From: Saezia sanguinis
Lineage (GTDB): Bacteria > Pseudomonadota > Gammaproteobacteria > Burkholderiales > Burkholderiaceae_C
NCBI RefSeq assembly: GCF_003991585.1
Contig: NZ_PQSP01000006.1
Span: forward strand, 1-64,000
DNA: 64,000 nt
Direction: 5' to 3'
Shown: in pieces, positions 37,210-46,289 of the stretch
Layout: every line of letters begins with the position of its first letter
Position numbering within the stretch: position 1 is the first letter of the stretch
Notes under the pieces: generated by a model
What the model was told of the DNA's origin: nothing
The model's database searches: none
What the model saw: the letters and a program-made list of their open reading frames with translations, nothing else
Made by a program: the position numbers and the translations under genes

Positions 37210-38353
37210 AAGCTTTCTGAACCTGTTCTTCGCTCAGTGCTGCCGTCAGCGAAAAACGGATACGTGCCTGCCCGGCAGGTACCGTCGGATAGCGGATCGG
37301 CATGACCCAGATCCCTGCATGCTGCAGTTGCGCTGCTAACCGGTTGCAGGGCTCGTTGTCCCCCATCAGCATGGGCACAATGGGAGAGCTGCCCAATAGT
37401 TGAAAACGGGCCAGTTGTGCGCGAAAGCGCTTTGTCATGGCCTGCAACGCCATACGCTCTTGTGTCATGCCCACAATTTTGCGAATGACAAAATGCGTCC
37501 ATGCCAGATTGATGGCCGGTGTCGCCGTGGTAAAAATCAGCGTGCGCGAGTGGTTGATCAGCCACTCCCTGACTTCCGCGTCGCACACCACAAAAGCCCC
37601 TTCGGAAGCCGCCGCCTTGCCCAGCGTGCACATGATCAGGTCCACATGGTCCAACAACCCAAGCGCTTCTACCAGCCCCAGCCCGCGCGCACCGTATACA
37701 CCAAAACCATGCGCCTCATCCACATAGAGTCTGGCGCCATAGCGATTTTTCAGTTCAACCAGTGCGGCAATATCGGCCATGTCGCCGTCCATGCTGAAAA
37801 CGCTTTCAGTCACAATGTAAATCTGCTCGTACTTGCCCTGCGCCTGCTGCAAAAGGCGCTCCAGATGGCTGTAATCATTGTGCTGATAACGGCGCCATTC
37901 ACATGCACACAGCCTCATGCCGTCAATGATGCTTGCATGCACCAGTTTATCCGCCAGGATCAGGTCCTTCTTGCCGGTAATGGCTGGCAGAATGCCGCTG
38001 TTGGCGTGGTAGCCTGAGTTGTATAACAGGCAGCTTTTGCCATAAAGGCTTTCCAGATACGCTTCCAGCCCCACCGCGCAAGGGTGATTGCCTGTCAGCA
38101 GGCGGGATGATGATGCGCTCATCCAGAAATGATCCAGGTCCAGCGACTCGATAAACTCTTTCTGAAAATCTGTACGTGCAGAAATACCCAGATAATCATT
38201 GGATGACAGGTTGAGGTAATCGCGTCCCTGGTACGAAATCAGCGCACCGTTGGATTCAAGGCATTTCAGTTCTCGTGCCTGCCCCTGCTCTTTGAGCCTC
38301 TGCAGTTCGTGACGCATATCACGGTGCATATCGGGGTGCATATCATGGTGCAT
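37181..38353 (-). CDS. bioF: 8-amino-7-oxononanoate synthase
   Basis: A 390-residue PLP enzyme that condenses pimeloyl-ACP with alanine. Seen: LNLSSNDYLGIS, SRLLTGNHPCAVGLEAYLES, LYVDEAHGFGVYGARGLG, and the PLP lysine in CTLGKAAASEG. The N terminus is odd: the first 16 codons are four near-copies of a 12-base unit (Met-His-x-Asp type), giving four in-frame ATGs at 38353, 38341, 38329 and 38317, any of which could serve as start. The gene overlaps bioA by 11 bases and bioG by 29. Confidence 0.94.
   Translation of the reverse strand: MHHDMHPDMHRDMRHELQRLKEQGQARELKCLESNGALISYQGRDYLNLSSNDYLGISARTDFQKEFIESLDLDHFWMSASSSRLLTGNHPCAVGLEAYLESLYGKSCLLYNSGYHANSGILPAITGKKDLILADKLVHASIIDGMRLCACEWRRYQHNDYSHLERLLQQAQGKYEQIYIVTESVFSMDGDMADIAALVELKNRYGARLYVDEAHGFGVYGARGLGLVEALGLLDHVDLIMCTLGKAAASEGAFVVCDAEVREWLINHSRTLIFTTATPAINLAWTHFVIRKIVGMTQERMALQAMTKRFRAQLARFQLLGSSPIVPMLMGDNEPCNRLAAQLQHAGIWVMPIRYPTVPAGQARIRFSLTAALSEEQVQKAYETVLAHTE
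38306..38353 (-). repeat. Four tandem 12-bp units at the bioF start
   Basis: On the minus strand, ATGCACCATGAT, ATGCACCCCGAT, ATGCACCGTGAT and a diverged ATGCGTCACGAA follow one another in frame. Each unit carries an ATG. Confidence 0.9.
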
Positions 38354-39641
38354 AGGCTGACAAACCTTTCATTACGCCACGAATCAGCTTTTCCAGTTCG
38401 TCTGGTGCCATGATCAGCGCTGGCATCAGATAAACCAGTTTGCCAAACGGGCGCGCCCAGACACCATTGGCTATAAACAGTGCCTGCAGTTTTTCACGGT
38501 CCACCGCCTCTTTCATCTCGATCACGCCAATGGCACCCAGCACACGCACATCGGCAACGGCCGGGTTGTCTCTGGCCGGCATCAGCCCTTGTTTCAGTTG
38601 TGCCTCAATGCACGCCACATTCGCCACAATAGGGCTGTCCATAATCAACTCCAGACTGGCATTGGCAGCAGCCGCTGCAATCGGGTTGCCCATGAAAGTC
38701 GGGCCATGGATAAAAATTCCAGGCGCATTTTGTGAAATAACCGCGCCCACCTGTGCCGATGCCAGGGTCGCTGCCATTGGCACATAACCACCGGTAAGCC
38801 CCTTGCCCACCGTCATGATATCGGGCTGCACACCGGCCCATTCACATGCAAACATGCGGCCCGTGCGGCCAAACCCGGTGGCAATCTCGTCGGCAATCAG
38901 CAACACCTCATACCTGCTGCACAACGCTGCCAGCGCCTTGAGATACTCAGGATGATAAAACCGCATCCCTCCGGCACCCTGCACAATCGGCTCAATGATA
39001 AAAGCGGCAAGCTCTGCACCATACTGCTCAAGCAGCGCCTCCACCGAATCCAAGTCCCGCGCATCCCATGTTTCGCCGAAACGGCAATGCGGCTCATCGG
39101 CAAAATGCTGAATGGTCAGGCGGTTATTGAATATGGTGTGCATGCCATCCTGCGGGTCGCATACCGACATGGCATGCCAGGTATCCCCATGGTAGCCGGA
39201 GCGCACCGTGGCAAACGTGCATTTTGGCGGCCGGCCCATCGCATGCCAGTATTGCAAAGCCATTTTCATTGCAATTTCAACGGCAACAGACCCCGAATCG
39301 CTGTAAAACACGTGTTGCAGGTTTGCAGGCACCAGCGTCAGCAGATTGCGGGTCAGCGAGATGGCTGCCCGGTGCGTCAACCCGGCAAACATCACATGGC
39401 TGAATTTGTGCAACTGGTCCACAATCGCCTTGTTGATGTGCGGATGGTTGTAGCCATGTATCACAGCCCACCACGATGAAACACCGTCAATCAGCTTTTC
39501 GCCGCTGGCCAGTTGAATGTAAACCCCGCGTGCCGACTCCACCAGGTGGCACGGCTGTGCAGGCACCGCCGGACTGTACGGATGCCAGATGTGCTGACGG
39601 TCAAACGCCAGCAGTTGCTCAATGTCTGGTTGCGTAGTCAT
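38343..39641 (-). CDS. bioA: Adenosylmethionine--8-amino-7-oxononanoate aminotransferase
   Basis: A 432-residue PLP aminotransferase that converts 8-amino-7-oxononanoate to 7,8-diaminopelargonate with SAM as amino donor. Seen: HIWHPYSPAVP, DGVSSWWAVIHGYNHP, SDSGSVAVEIAMKMALQYW, LLIADEIATGFGRTGRMFAC, and the PLP lysine in VGKGLTGGYVPMAATL. The start at 39641 (MTTQPDIEQLLAFD) overlaps the bioB end by 23 bases; a further ATG at 39674 would lie deeper inside bioB and gives an unlikely N terminus. Confidence 0.96.
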   Translation of the reverse strand: MTTQPDIEQLLAFDRQHIWHPYSPAVPAQPCHLVESARGVYIQLASGEKLIDGVSSWWAVIHGYNHPHINKAIVDQLHKFSHVMFAGLTHRAAISLTRNLLTLVPANLQHVFYSDSGSVAVEIAMKMALQYWHAMGRPPKCTFATVRSGYHGDTWHAMSVCDPQDGMHTIFNNRLTIQHFADEPHCRFGETWDARDLDSVEALLEQYGAELAAFIIEPIVQGAGGMRFYHPEYLKALAALCSRYEVLLIADEIATGFGRTGRMFACEWAGVQPDIMTVGKGLTGGYVPMAATLASAQVGAVISQNAPGIFIHGPTFMGNPIAAAAANASLELIMDSPIVANVACIEAQLKQGLMPARDNPAVADVRVLGAIGVIEMKEAVDREKLQALFIANGVWARPFGKLVYLMPALIMAPDELEKLIRGVMKGLSAYAP

Positions 39642-40575
39642 AACCCATCTGCTCAAACAATGCAAAATCATCAATGACTTTGGTATTGGCTGTTGTCAGC
39701 ATATCCCCCACCATGGAGGCACTGACACCACACTGCAATGCTTTGGCCAAAATATTTTTGATACGCGCGCGCCCGGCGGCAAACCGGATTTCCGCTGTCG
39801 GGTTGGTAATGCAGAACATGGCAAACGTGGTCAGAATCTCTTCGTCAGACAGCAGCGTCATTTTGGCCATTGGCGTTCCGGCAATGGGCATCAGCAGATT
39901 GACCGGAATGGAATCCACTCGCAGTTGTTGCAGCGTCACGGCCAGTTCAATGCGCTGCGCCATGGTTTCGCCCATGCCAATGATACCGCCGGAACAGATC
40001 TTCATGCCCACTTCCTGCGCAGCTTTGATGGTCGCGATTTTTTCCTCTGTGGTATGTGTTGTGCATACCTCAGGGAAATACGATGGCGCGGTTTCCAGGT
40101 TGCAATGGTAGCGCCGCACACCGGCATCCCAGAGCTTTTGCAACTCTTCTTTTGGCAGCAACCCCAGTGACGAGCAATACTCCATCCGGGGTTTATCGGC
40201 CTTTACCTGCACCACCATCTCTGCAAGCTGATCGACCTCGCGCGGTTTCAGCCGTTTGCCACTGGTCACCAGGGCAAAGTTGTGCACGCCGTTATCGTGC
40301 GCAATCCGGGCATGTGCATGCACCGCGTCCACATCCACCAACCGGTGCACGCTGACCTCGGTCTCATAAAACTTGGATTGTGAACACCACTTGCAATCCT
40401 CTGTACATGCGCCCGATTTGGCATTCATGATCATGCAGGTGGAAATGCGGTTTTGGTGGAAATGCTTACGCAGACCATTGGCCAGTGCGTAAAGCTCTTC
40501 TTTTGGAGTCGTGTTGACAAGATCGAGCGCCTGCTCGTAGTCGAGCCGCAGCCCCTCAATAATTTTCTGCTTCAT
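39619..40575 (-). CDS. bioB: Biotin synthase
   Basis: A 318-residue radical SAM enzyme that inserts sulfur into dethiobiotin. The SAM-cluster motif SGACTEDCKWCSQS is seen near residue 53. Further conserved parts are YCSSLGLLPKEELQKLWDAG, YHCNLETAPSYFPEVCTTHT (cysteines of the [2Fe-2S] sulfur-donor cluster) and GGIIGMGET. It is the first gene of the bioBAFGCD operon, in which every junction overlaps. Confidence 0.97.
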   Translation of the reverse strand: MKQKIIEGLRLDYEQALDLVNTTPKEELYALANGLRKHFHQNRISTCMIMNAKSGACTEDCKWCSQSKFYETEVSVHRLVDVDAVHAHARIAHDNGVHNFALVTSGKRLKPREVDQLAEMVVQVKADKPRMEYCSSLGLLPKEELQKLWDAGVRRYHCNLETAPSYFPEVCTTHTTEEKIATIKAAQEVGMKICSGGIIGMGETMAQRIELAVTLQQLRVDSIPVNLLMPIAGTPMAKMTLLSDEEILTTFAMFCITNPTAEIRFAAGRARIKNILAKALQCGVSASMVGDMLTTANTKVIDDFALFEQMGYDYATRH

Positions 40576-40889
40576 AGTGTTCCCAGGACGAAGCCAGCTC
40601 CATGTTGTTTAAGCCGGCGTACACTGCCTCACTTTAAGGATCAGGCCTGTCATCTGTCCTTGTTTCCAACTTGAAATGATGAATACACCTGAGTCACTTT
40701 ACGCTGCTGGGTACCAAGCGTAGTACGATGTGTCACTAAAATTCAGGTGATGGGCGGATTCTAGCACCTTGCAAATCTGCCACACCCGTATATACAAGCA
40801 AAATGCTTATGAACTATTGCCATGCCAGCATAATTGGCCGATACATGCTTTCTGCACTGCTTTCGTATTCGCAGAGCAACCAAACGGTT
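40576..40889 (-). promoter_or_regulatory. Leader region of the biotin operon
   Basis: A 314-base stretch with no gene. It contains an inverted repeat TACGCT (40700-40705) / AGCGTA (40717-40722) around a near-palindromic GGGTACC centre, about 125 bases upstream of bioB. No T-run follows, so an operator is more likely than a terminator. A typical BirA operator (TTGTAAACC-type arms) is not seen. Confidence 0.4.
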
Positions 40890-42182
40890 TTAGCGTTCCC
40901 GCTGCCAGGGCTTAAAACTCAGCCACAAGAGAAATCCCGGTATCTGCAATGCCAGATTAATGCCCAGCGCCACCTGATAAGCTTTTGCCGGATAAACACC
41001 GTTTTCCATCGGCCACAGATTGATGATGCTGCCCAGCCCCCACTGCACCAGAAAACCAAGCATGAAAATCACCAGATTGTATGATGTGCTGACACGCCCG
41101 ATCAGGTGCGGCGGCACGCTCTGCGCCACAATTGCATAATTCATGGCCGCCGATGAGCCAAAACAACTGAACCCCACCGCAATCACAAACGGGCTGACCG
41201 GCACCTCCAGCACCATCAACACCTCAATCAGCAGAAAACAGGCCAGCCCCCCACCGCACACCAGTATGGGTTTGAATCCCCGTTTATGCAAAATATCGGT
41301 CAGCCAGCCAAACGCCAGCGACCCCACCACCATGCCCACGGTACCGGCAAACAGCACGTTCGCCACTTCCAGCCGCGACAGATGCCTGACATCATGCAGC
41401 CAGGGACCCATCCACAGCCCCTGAATCGCCATGAATGATGCATGAGCAAACAGCGTATAAAATGCCAGCCGCCAGAAAGACCAGGTGCTGTACAACTGCG
41501 CGACGGCTCTGGTCATATCCGAAAGCCGGGTCTTTTGTTTTTTAGGATGCTCGGGCACCATGAAAAACATTGCTGTACTGAGCGCCACGGTGACGCCCGC
41601 CAGGCATAAAAACACGATGCGCCAGTCTGTATAGGTAAGCGCCAACTGCACCGGCGTGGTAGCCACCATGGCCCCCATGCCACCGACAGCCAGCACAATC
41701 GCCGTTGCCAGCGACAACTTCTGCGGTGGCAGCCAGAGCGAGCAGGCTTTAATGGACGCCATCAGCGAGCCCGCCACCCCCAGCCCGATCAGCCCGCGGG
41801 CCACCACCAGCATCCACAGCGTATGGGCACTGGCAAACATGGCCGCTCCGGCGGCAGCCACCGCCAGCATGGGAATCTGCACCCGGCGCGGACCAAAACG
41901 GTCCAGCGCCACGCCTATCGGCAGCTGCGCCAGCGCAAACGTCAGCAGGTAGGCACTGGTCAGCAGGCCCAGGTTGTTGGCCTCCAGCCCCAGGTCATGC
42001 GCCAGTTCCGGATACACCACCGCATTGACTGTGCGGAACAGATAAGAAATAAAATGTGCCAGTGCAAACGGCAGCAGCACCATGCCCAGCAGACGCAGCA
42101 AACCGAATTGAGGCGGCTCATCCCCCGCCAATGCGGCAGCCCCTGCTGGCGCAGCCTGTTCTGTCTCTGCCGTGCTTTTCAT
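40890..42182 (-). CDS. MFS transporter of unknown substrate
   Basis: A 430-residue transporter with a 25-residue Ala/Glu-rich cytoplasmic start, then about twelve membrane segments. MFS motif A is seen as GVALDRFGPRRVQ after segment 2 and, in the second half, as GWLTDILHKRGFKP. The conserved arginine in segment 4 (VVARGLIGLGVAGSLMAS) fits proton-linked MFS carriers. It lies upstream of the biotin operon on the same strand; a link to biotin or precursor transport is possible but not supported by motif. Confidence 0.85.
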   Translation of the reverse strand: MKSTAETEQAAPAGAAALAGDEPPQFGLLRLLGMVLLPFALAHFISYLFRTVNAVVYPELAHDLGLEANNLGLLTSAYLLTFALAQLPIGVALDRFGPRRVQIPMLAVAAAGAAMFASAHTLWMLVVARGLIGLGVAGSLMASIKACSLWLPPQKLSLATAIVLAVGGMGAMVATTPVQLALTYTDWRIVFLCLAGVTVALSTAMFFMVPEHPKKQKTRLSDMTRAVAQLYSTWSFWRLAFYTLFAHASFMAIQGLWMGPWLHDVRHLSRLEVANVLFAGTVGMVVGSLAFGWLTDILHKRGFKPILVCGGGLACFLLIEVLMVLEVPVSPFVIAVGFSCFGSSAAMNYAIVAQSVPPHLIGRVSTSYNLVIFMLGFLVQWGLGSIINLWPMENGVYPAKAYQVALGINLALQIPGFLLWLSFKPWQRER

Positions 42183-42318
42183 GTCAGATTTGTCTCGGTG
42201 ATACGGGCCTGTGGCCTCTTTAAAAATGTGTTCGCCATTCTAACAGATTCACTTGCCGCGTTTATTCCAGTACACAGATCAGATAGCAAAATGGAGCCAA
42301 CCCATTCAGGCTGGTGAT

Positions 42319-42864
42319 TCAGTTGTCCGCCACCGCTGCATGCTGCTGGCGGTAACGCTGCAAATGCGTATCCAGCAGGTTGGCCAGATCCAAAAACGTA
42401 TGCATACCATAACGGCAATGAATCGCCTTGAAGTCTCCTACCTGGTGCACGGAAGACGTTGCCGCAGCCGCCCCGTCCTGCTTCTCCGGCAGCTTGCCCG
42501 GAACATCCCATAAACGAATTCTCAGCTCTTCAGAAGGCGTTTCTCCACCGGTTGTTACCAGATAGAACCCTTCAATATCAGCCCAGCGCAATTTCAAACA
42601 ACTGAAAAAAGTGCGGGCCGTCAACCCGTCCTGATCCAACTGCAGAGAAACCCGGCCAGGAGAACACAGCACCAGAATGGCCCAGCCTGCCAGTAGCGCA
42701 ACACCGGCAATGATCAGCCCGCTGATCCAGTTGAACACAATCGTTTTAACACCCAGCCCCAACACCACCAGCAGAATAAATGTCATGCACATCCCTGCTA
42801 GGATGAAATACGACGCCTGATCGGGATAAAGCCGGGTCACGCCATTTTGCATCTTCTGATTCAT
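42319..42864 (-). CDS. Membrane-anchored PH-like domain protein, copy 1
   Basis: 181 residues. Two hydrophobic segments (about residues 20-65) form a hairpin in the membrane, followed by a cytosolic beta-rich domain resembling the PH-like domain of STM3941-type proteins: VSLQLDQDGLTARTFFSC, then KLRWADIEGFYLVTTG. The C-terminal helix is DLANLLDTHLQRYRQQHA. The start at 42864 follows GAGGGGAG; a GTG at 42879 would lie within that site. The next gene upstream is a clear paralogue. Function unknown. Confidence 0.7.
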   Translation of the reverse strand: MNQKMQNGVTRLYPDQASYFILAGMCMTFILLVVLGLGVKTIVFNWISGLIIAGVALLAGWAILVLCSPGRVSLQLDQDGLTARTFFSCLKLRWADIEGFYLVTTGGETPSEELRIRLWDVPGKLPEKQDGAAAATSSVHQVGDFKAIHCRYGMHTFLDLANLLDTHLQRYRQQHAAVADN

Positions 42865-42888
42865 CGCTTCTCCCCTCACATCTTTTAC

Positions 42889-43431
42889 CTATGGCTGTTG
42901 GTCACTGCCGTTTTCATCTTGCGCATGCTGCTGGCGGTAACGCTGCAAATGCGCACCCAGCAAATTGGCCAGATCCAGCGTACTGTTCATGCCGTAATTC
43001 AGAGAAATCACTTTAAAAGAATCCATATCATGCACCGATGATGGCCCGCCTGCGGCGACACCGTCAGCATCCGCTGCCCGGCGCAGCTTCACCCGCAACC
43101 AGTCACTTTCTGAATTGGTTGGTGGCACATAAAACCCGTCGATGTCCGCCCACTTCAAACGCAGGCTGCCTGTCAAAGTGCTTGCGGTCAATCCCTCGCC
43201 ATCAAGCTGCAGATAAACCCTGTTGCGAAATGCTACATTGATAATGAGCCAGCCCGCCACACATACCAGAATCACGGCGATGAATGCTGTCAGGCCGTTA
43301 TACGCCATCACCCCCAGATAGACCGCCCCGGCCAGCATAACCAATGCCGCCCCGCAGACTGCTGCAATACCCAGGTACATTTTTCTGTCCGGATAAAGCC
43401 GGATCGTTTTTTCTGTTGATTTTTCAGGCAT
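42889..43431 (-). CDS. Membrane-anchored PH-like domain protein, copy 2
   Basis: 180 residues with the same plan as its downstream neighbour: IRLYPDRKMYLG start, two membrane segments, VYLQLDGEGLTASTLTG, LRLKWADIDGFYVPP, and YGMNSTLDLANLLGAHLQRY. The start at 43431 has AAGGTG eight bases upstream; the ATG at 43437 is too close to it. The two genes are 24 bases apart and clearly arose by duplication. Function unknown. Confidence 0.7.
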   Translation of the reverse strand: MPEKSTEKTIRLYPDRKMYLGIAAVCGAALVMLAGAVYLGVMAYNGLTAFIAVILVCVAGWLIINVAFRNRVYLQLDGEGLTASTLTGSLRLKWADIDGFYVPPTNSESDWLRVKLRRAADADGVAAGGPSSVHDMDSFKVISLNYGMNSTLDLANLLGAHLQRYRQQHAQDENGSDQQP

Positions 43432-43545
43432 ATGCATGGCACCTTGTCCGGTTGATGCTGGTACGCGCATTCTAACAAAGCAGCCGCATGACCCTTTTAT
43501 AAACCGACAGCACCTGTCGCCCAGAGTCATGACGCTCAGAACACC

Positions 43546-43977
43546 TTAAATCGCATAATCGCTCACCGTTTGCTGCACGGCCTGCGCGTCCAGCAGATCC
43601 TGTAACGTCTTTTCCTGATACACCTGCTCTATGGCTGCCTGCGCCTGCTGCCATAACGCAGCAAATACGGTATCCACCGCCTGCACCCCGGCCTGGTGCT
43701 GATCAACGGAATAAATATCGCCATCCATGAATCGCACAATTTCTGCAATATGCATGCTGGTGGTCTGGCGTGCCAGCCGGAAACCGCCGTTTAAGCCACG
43801 CCGGCTTTCCACAAAACCACCGCGCCGCAACTGGTTCAGGATATTTTCCAGAAACCGTGCCGGCACCGCCTGGGCCCGGGCGACCTCCTGCAAACGGACC
43901 CACTTTGAGCCCTCCTGCCGGAGCCCCAGTTCAAAAAGCGCCCTGAGCGCATACTGGCACTTTAACGATACGCCCAT
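43546..43977 (-). CDS. Rrf2-family transcriptional regulator
   Basis: A 143-residue regulator with the Rrf2 winged helix (KCQYALRALFELGLRQ, then PARFLENILNQLRRGGFVES and RGLNGGFRLARQ). The three cysteines that hold the Fe-S cluster in IscR and NsrR (expected near residues 90-110) are absent, so it is probably not a cluster sensor. It resembles the cluster-free CymR type, which senses cysteine supply by binding cysteine synthase. It is divergent from a cysK gene, which strengthens that comparison. Confidence 0.88.
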   Translation of the reverse strand: MGVSLKCQYALRALFELGLRQEGSKWVRLQEVARAQAVPARFLENILNQLRRGGFVESRRGLNGGFRLARQTTSMHIAEIVRFMDGDIYSVDQHQAGVQAVDTVFAALWQQAQAAIEQVYQEKTLQDLLDAQAVQQTVSDYAI

Positions 43978-44013
43978 GATGCGGTCTTCCCTTTGAAACT
44001 GCTACCGGAAACA

Positions 44014-44060
44014 GCAAATACAAATTTTCCTGTATATGAATATAACAACTCTGTATTTGC
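44014..44060. promoter_or_regulatory. Inverted repeat upstream of the Rrf2 gene
   Basis: Perfect 9-bp arms GCAAATACA (44014-44022) and TGTATTTGC (44052-44060), 29 bases apart, lie in the promoter region of the Rrf2 gene; possible operator. Confidence 0.45.
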
Positions 44061-44085
44061 ACTTTGGCACCTTATCTGTCACACT

Positions 44086-44129
44086 TTGACATATAAAATA
44101 TTATAAATATTACCATATTAGTAATATTT
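44086..44129 (+). promoter_or_regulatory. Probable cysK promoter overlapped by an inverted repeat
   Basis: TTGACA (44086-44091), a 16-base spacer and TATTAC (44108-44113) make a plausible sigma-70 promoter. The -10 falls inside a perfect 9-bp inverted repeat AAATATTAC (44105-44113) / GTAATATTT (44121-44129), a layout expected for repressor control. Confidence 0.55.
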
Positions 44130-44206
44130 TAAAAAATAGAAAATTCAGTTGCTAACCCATTAAACTGAATGCTATTTGTCAGAAGACCCATAAGGAGAAA
44201 TTGATC

Positions 44207-45154
44207 ATGACACGCATTTACAAAGACAACTCACAATCCATCGGGCATACCCCGCTGGTCAAACTGAATCGCATCGTCGGTCAAAACGCAACCGTGCTGG
44301 CCAAAATAGAAGGGCGTAATCCTTCCTACTCTGTCAAATGCCGCATTGGCGCCAGCATGATCTGGGACGCCGAGAAAAAAGGGCTGCTTAAACCCGGCTC
44401 ACATATCATCGAGCCTACCAGTGGCAATACCGGTATTGCGCTGGCCTATGTGGCTGCAGCACGCGGCTACCAGTTAACGCTGACCATGCCAGAGACCATG
44501 AGCCTGGAACGCCGCCGTGTGCTGGCATTTCTGGGTGCCAACCTGGTACTCACTCCAGGGGCCGAAGGCATGCCCGGCGCTATTCGCAAAGCGGAAGAAA
44601 TTGCTGCTTCCGGCTCACAGTATTTCATGCCACAGCAGTTCAAAAACCCGGCCAACCCGGCGATTCATGAACAGACCACCGGCCCTGAAATCTGGGAAGA
44701 CACGGCAGGCCAGGTGGATGTATTGGTTTCCGGCGTTGGAACCGGCGGCACCATCAGCGGAACATCGCGTTTCCTGAAAAAACACAAAAAAATCACCAGC
44801 GTTGCGGTAGAGCCCAGCACCAGCCCGGTCATCACACAGCACCTGGCAGGCCAGCCAATCAAATCGGGGCCGCATAAAATTCAGGGGATTGGCGCCGGGT
44901 TCATTCCTGACACACTCGATCTGTCCATCGTTGACCTGGTAGAACAGGTCAGCAGTGAAGATGCCATTGAATTTGCCCGCCGCCTGGCCAAAGAAGAAGG
45001 CATTCTGGCCGGCATCTCTTCCGGCGCAGCGGCACTGGCGGCCAGCCGTCTGGCTGCAAAATCCGAATTTGCAGGCAAAACCATTGTGGTGGTTCTGCCC
45101 GATGCCGCCGAGCGTTATCTGTCGTCGGCCCTGTTTGAAGGCGTCGGCCAATAA
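44207..45154 (+). CDS. cysK: Cysteine synthase A (O-acetylserine sulfhydrylase)
   Basis: A 315-residue PLP enzyme that makes cysteine from O-acetylserine and sulfide. Seen: [33 protein letters not shown] with the PLP lysine Lys44, [20 protein letters not shown] (substrate loop), [13 protein letters not shown] (phosphate loop) and GIGAGFIP. The wording follows CysK rather than CysM throughout. ATG at 44207 has AAGGAG nine bases upstream. Divergent from an Rrf2 regulator and ended by a strong terminator. Confidence 0.95.
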   Translation: MTRIYKDNSQSIGHTPLVKLNRIVGQNATVLAKIEGRNPSYSVKCRIGASMIWDAEKKGLLKPGSHIIEPTSGNTGIALAYVAAARGYQLTLTMPETMSLERRRVLAFLGANLVLTPGAEGMPGAIRKAEEIAASGSQYFMPQQFKNPANPAIHEQTTGPEIWEDTAGQVDVLVSGVGTGGTISGTSRFLKKHKKITSVAVEPSTSPVITQHLAGQPIKSGPHKIQGIGAGFIPDTLDLSIVDLVEQVSSEDAIEFARRLAKEEGILAGISSGAAALAASRLAAKSEFAGKTIVVVLPDAAERYLSSALFEGVGQ

Positions 45155-45172
45155 ACCCCGTTCTGCCCATTA

Positions 45173-45205
45173 AAAAACGGCGATGTCATGCACATCGCCG
45201 TTTTT
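45173..45205. terminator. Bidirectional terminator between cysK and ispH
   Basis: Perfect 14-bp arms AAAAACGGCGATGT and ACATCGCCGTTTTT with a 5-base loop; A-run before and T-run after serve both converging genes. Confidence 0.92.
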
Positions 45206-45236
45206 CCATCCGTACTGTATACGCCTCAGTATGGTT

Positions 45237-46289
45237 TCAGTACGACTTGTCAGTATCCGGTGTAATGCCGCCCCGCAGCCGGCTGGCAACCGGCTGTTCA
45301 TTATCCAGCCGGAGTCCTTTCGGCAAAGGAAAATGCACCTCTTCATTGATGCCATCCATATTTCTGAGCGCAATCACCCCAAAGCTGCGCAGCCGGTCAA
45401 TCACCTGCTGCACCAGCAATTCCGGCGCAGAAGCGCCTGCCGTCAAACCGACTGCACCGGCCTGTGCAAACCATTCTGCCCGCAGTTCTGAGGCATTATC
45501 CACCATGTAGGCCGGTGTTCCGCGGCGTTCGGCCACTTCACGCAGGCGGTTGCTGTTGGAGCTGGTCGGGCTGCCCACCACCACCACCACATCCACCTGC
45601 TGGCTCAGCAGTTTGACTGCGTCCTGCCGGTTCTGCGTGGCGTAGCAGATGTCCTGCTTTTTCGGCTCGCGGATGTTGGGAAACCGCGCCTTGATCGCTT
45701 CCATGATCACCATGGTATCGTCCACACTGAGCGTGGTTTGTGTTACCACCGCCAGCTTTTCGGACTGCTCGGGCTGCAACAAGGCCACATCTTCGGGGCT
45801 GTCCACCAGGTGAATGCCGCCATCCAGCTGGCCCATGGTGCCTTCCACCTCCGGGTGCCCTTTGTGTCCGATCATGATGAACTCATACCCTTCACGGCGC
45901 AGCTTGGCCACTTCAACATGTACTTTGCTCACCAGCGGGCAGGTCGCATCAAAAATGCGAAAACCGCGTTGCGCCGCCTCCTGCTCAACCGCTTTGCTCA
46001 CCCCATGGGCACTGAACACCAGTGTTGCCCCGGCCGGCACTTCGGCCAGGTCTTCAATGAACACGGCCCCTTTTTCACGCAGGGTATTGACCACATAGGT
46101 GTTATGCACAATTTCATGCCGCACATAAATAGGCGCGCCAAAAATCGCCAGCGCACGCTCCACAATTTCAATGGCACGGTCCACGCCGGCACAAAATCCG
46201 CGCGGCTCAGCCAGCACCAACGTTACCGGTTGCTCAGCCGCGCCGGATGGTTGAGGTGACATGGTCTTGGAGCCCGATGTTCCCGGCAT
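45237..46289 (-). CDS. ispH: 4-hydroxy-3-methylbut-2-enyl diphosphate reductase
   Basis: A 350-residue [4Fe-4S] enzyme, last step of the MEP isoprenoid pathway (HMBPP to IPP and DMAPP). Cluster cysteines are in [24 protein letters not shown] and [10 protein letters not shown]. Catalytic EGTMGQ-type and [12 protein letters not shown] segments are present. The first 20 or so residues are a non-conserved extension, so a start at an internal ATG (MSPQPS) is possible; the chosen one shares a base with the fkpB stop (TAATG). Confidence 0.95.
   Translation of the reverse strand: MPGTSGSKTMSPQPSGAAEQPVTLVLAEPRGFCAGVDRAIEIVERALAIFGAPIYVRHEIVHNTYVVNTLREKGAVFIEDLAEVPAGATLVFSAHGVSKAVEQEAAQRGFRIFDATCPLVSKVHVEVAKLRREGYEFIMIGHKGHPEVEGTMGQLDGGIHLVDSPEDVALLQPEQSEKLAVVTQTTLSVDDTMVIMEAIKARFPNIREPKKQDICYATQNRQDAVKLLSQQVDVVVVVGSPTSSNSNRLREVAERRGTPAYMVDNASELRAEWFAQAGAVGLTAGASAPELLVQQVIDRLRSFGVIALRNMDGINEEVHFPLPKGLRLDNEQPVASRLRGGITPDTDKSY

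Noticed and set aside
40576..40889. BirA operator before bioB
   Set aside because: No TTGTAAACC-like half-sites are seen; the inverted repeat present has different arms.
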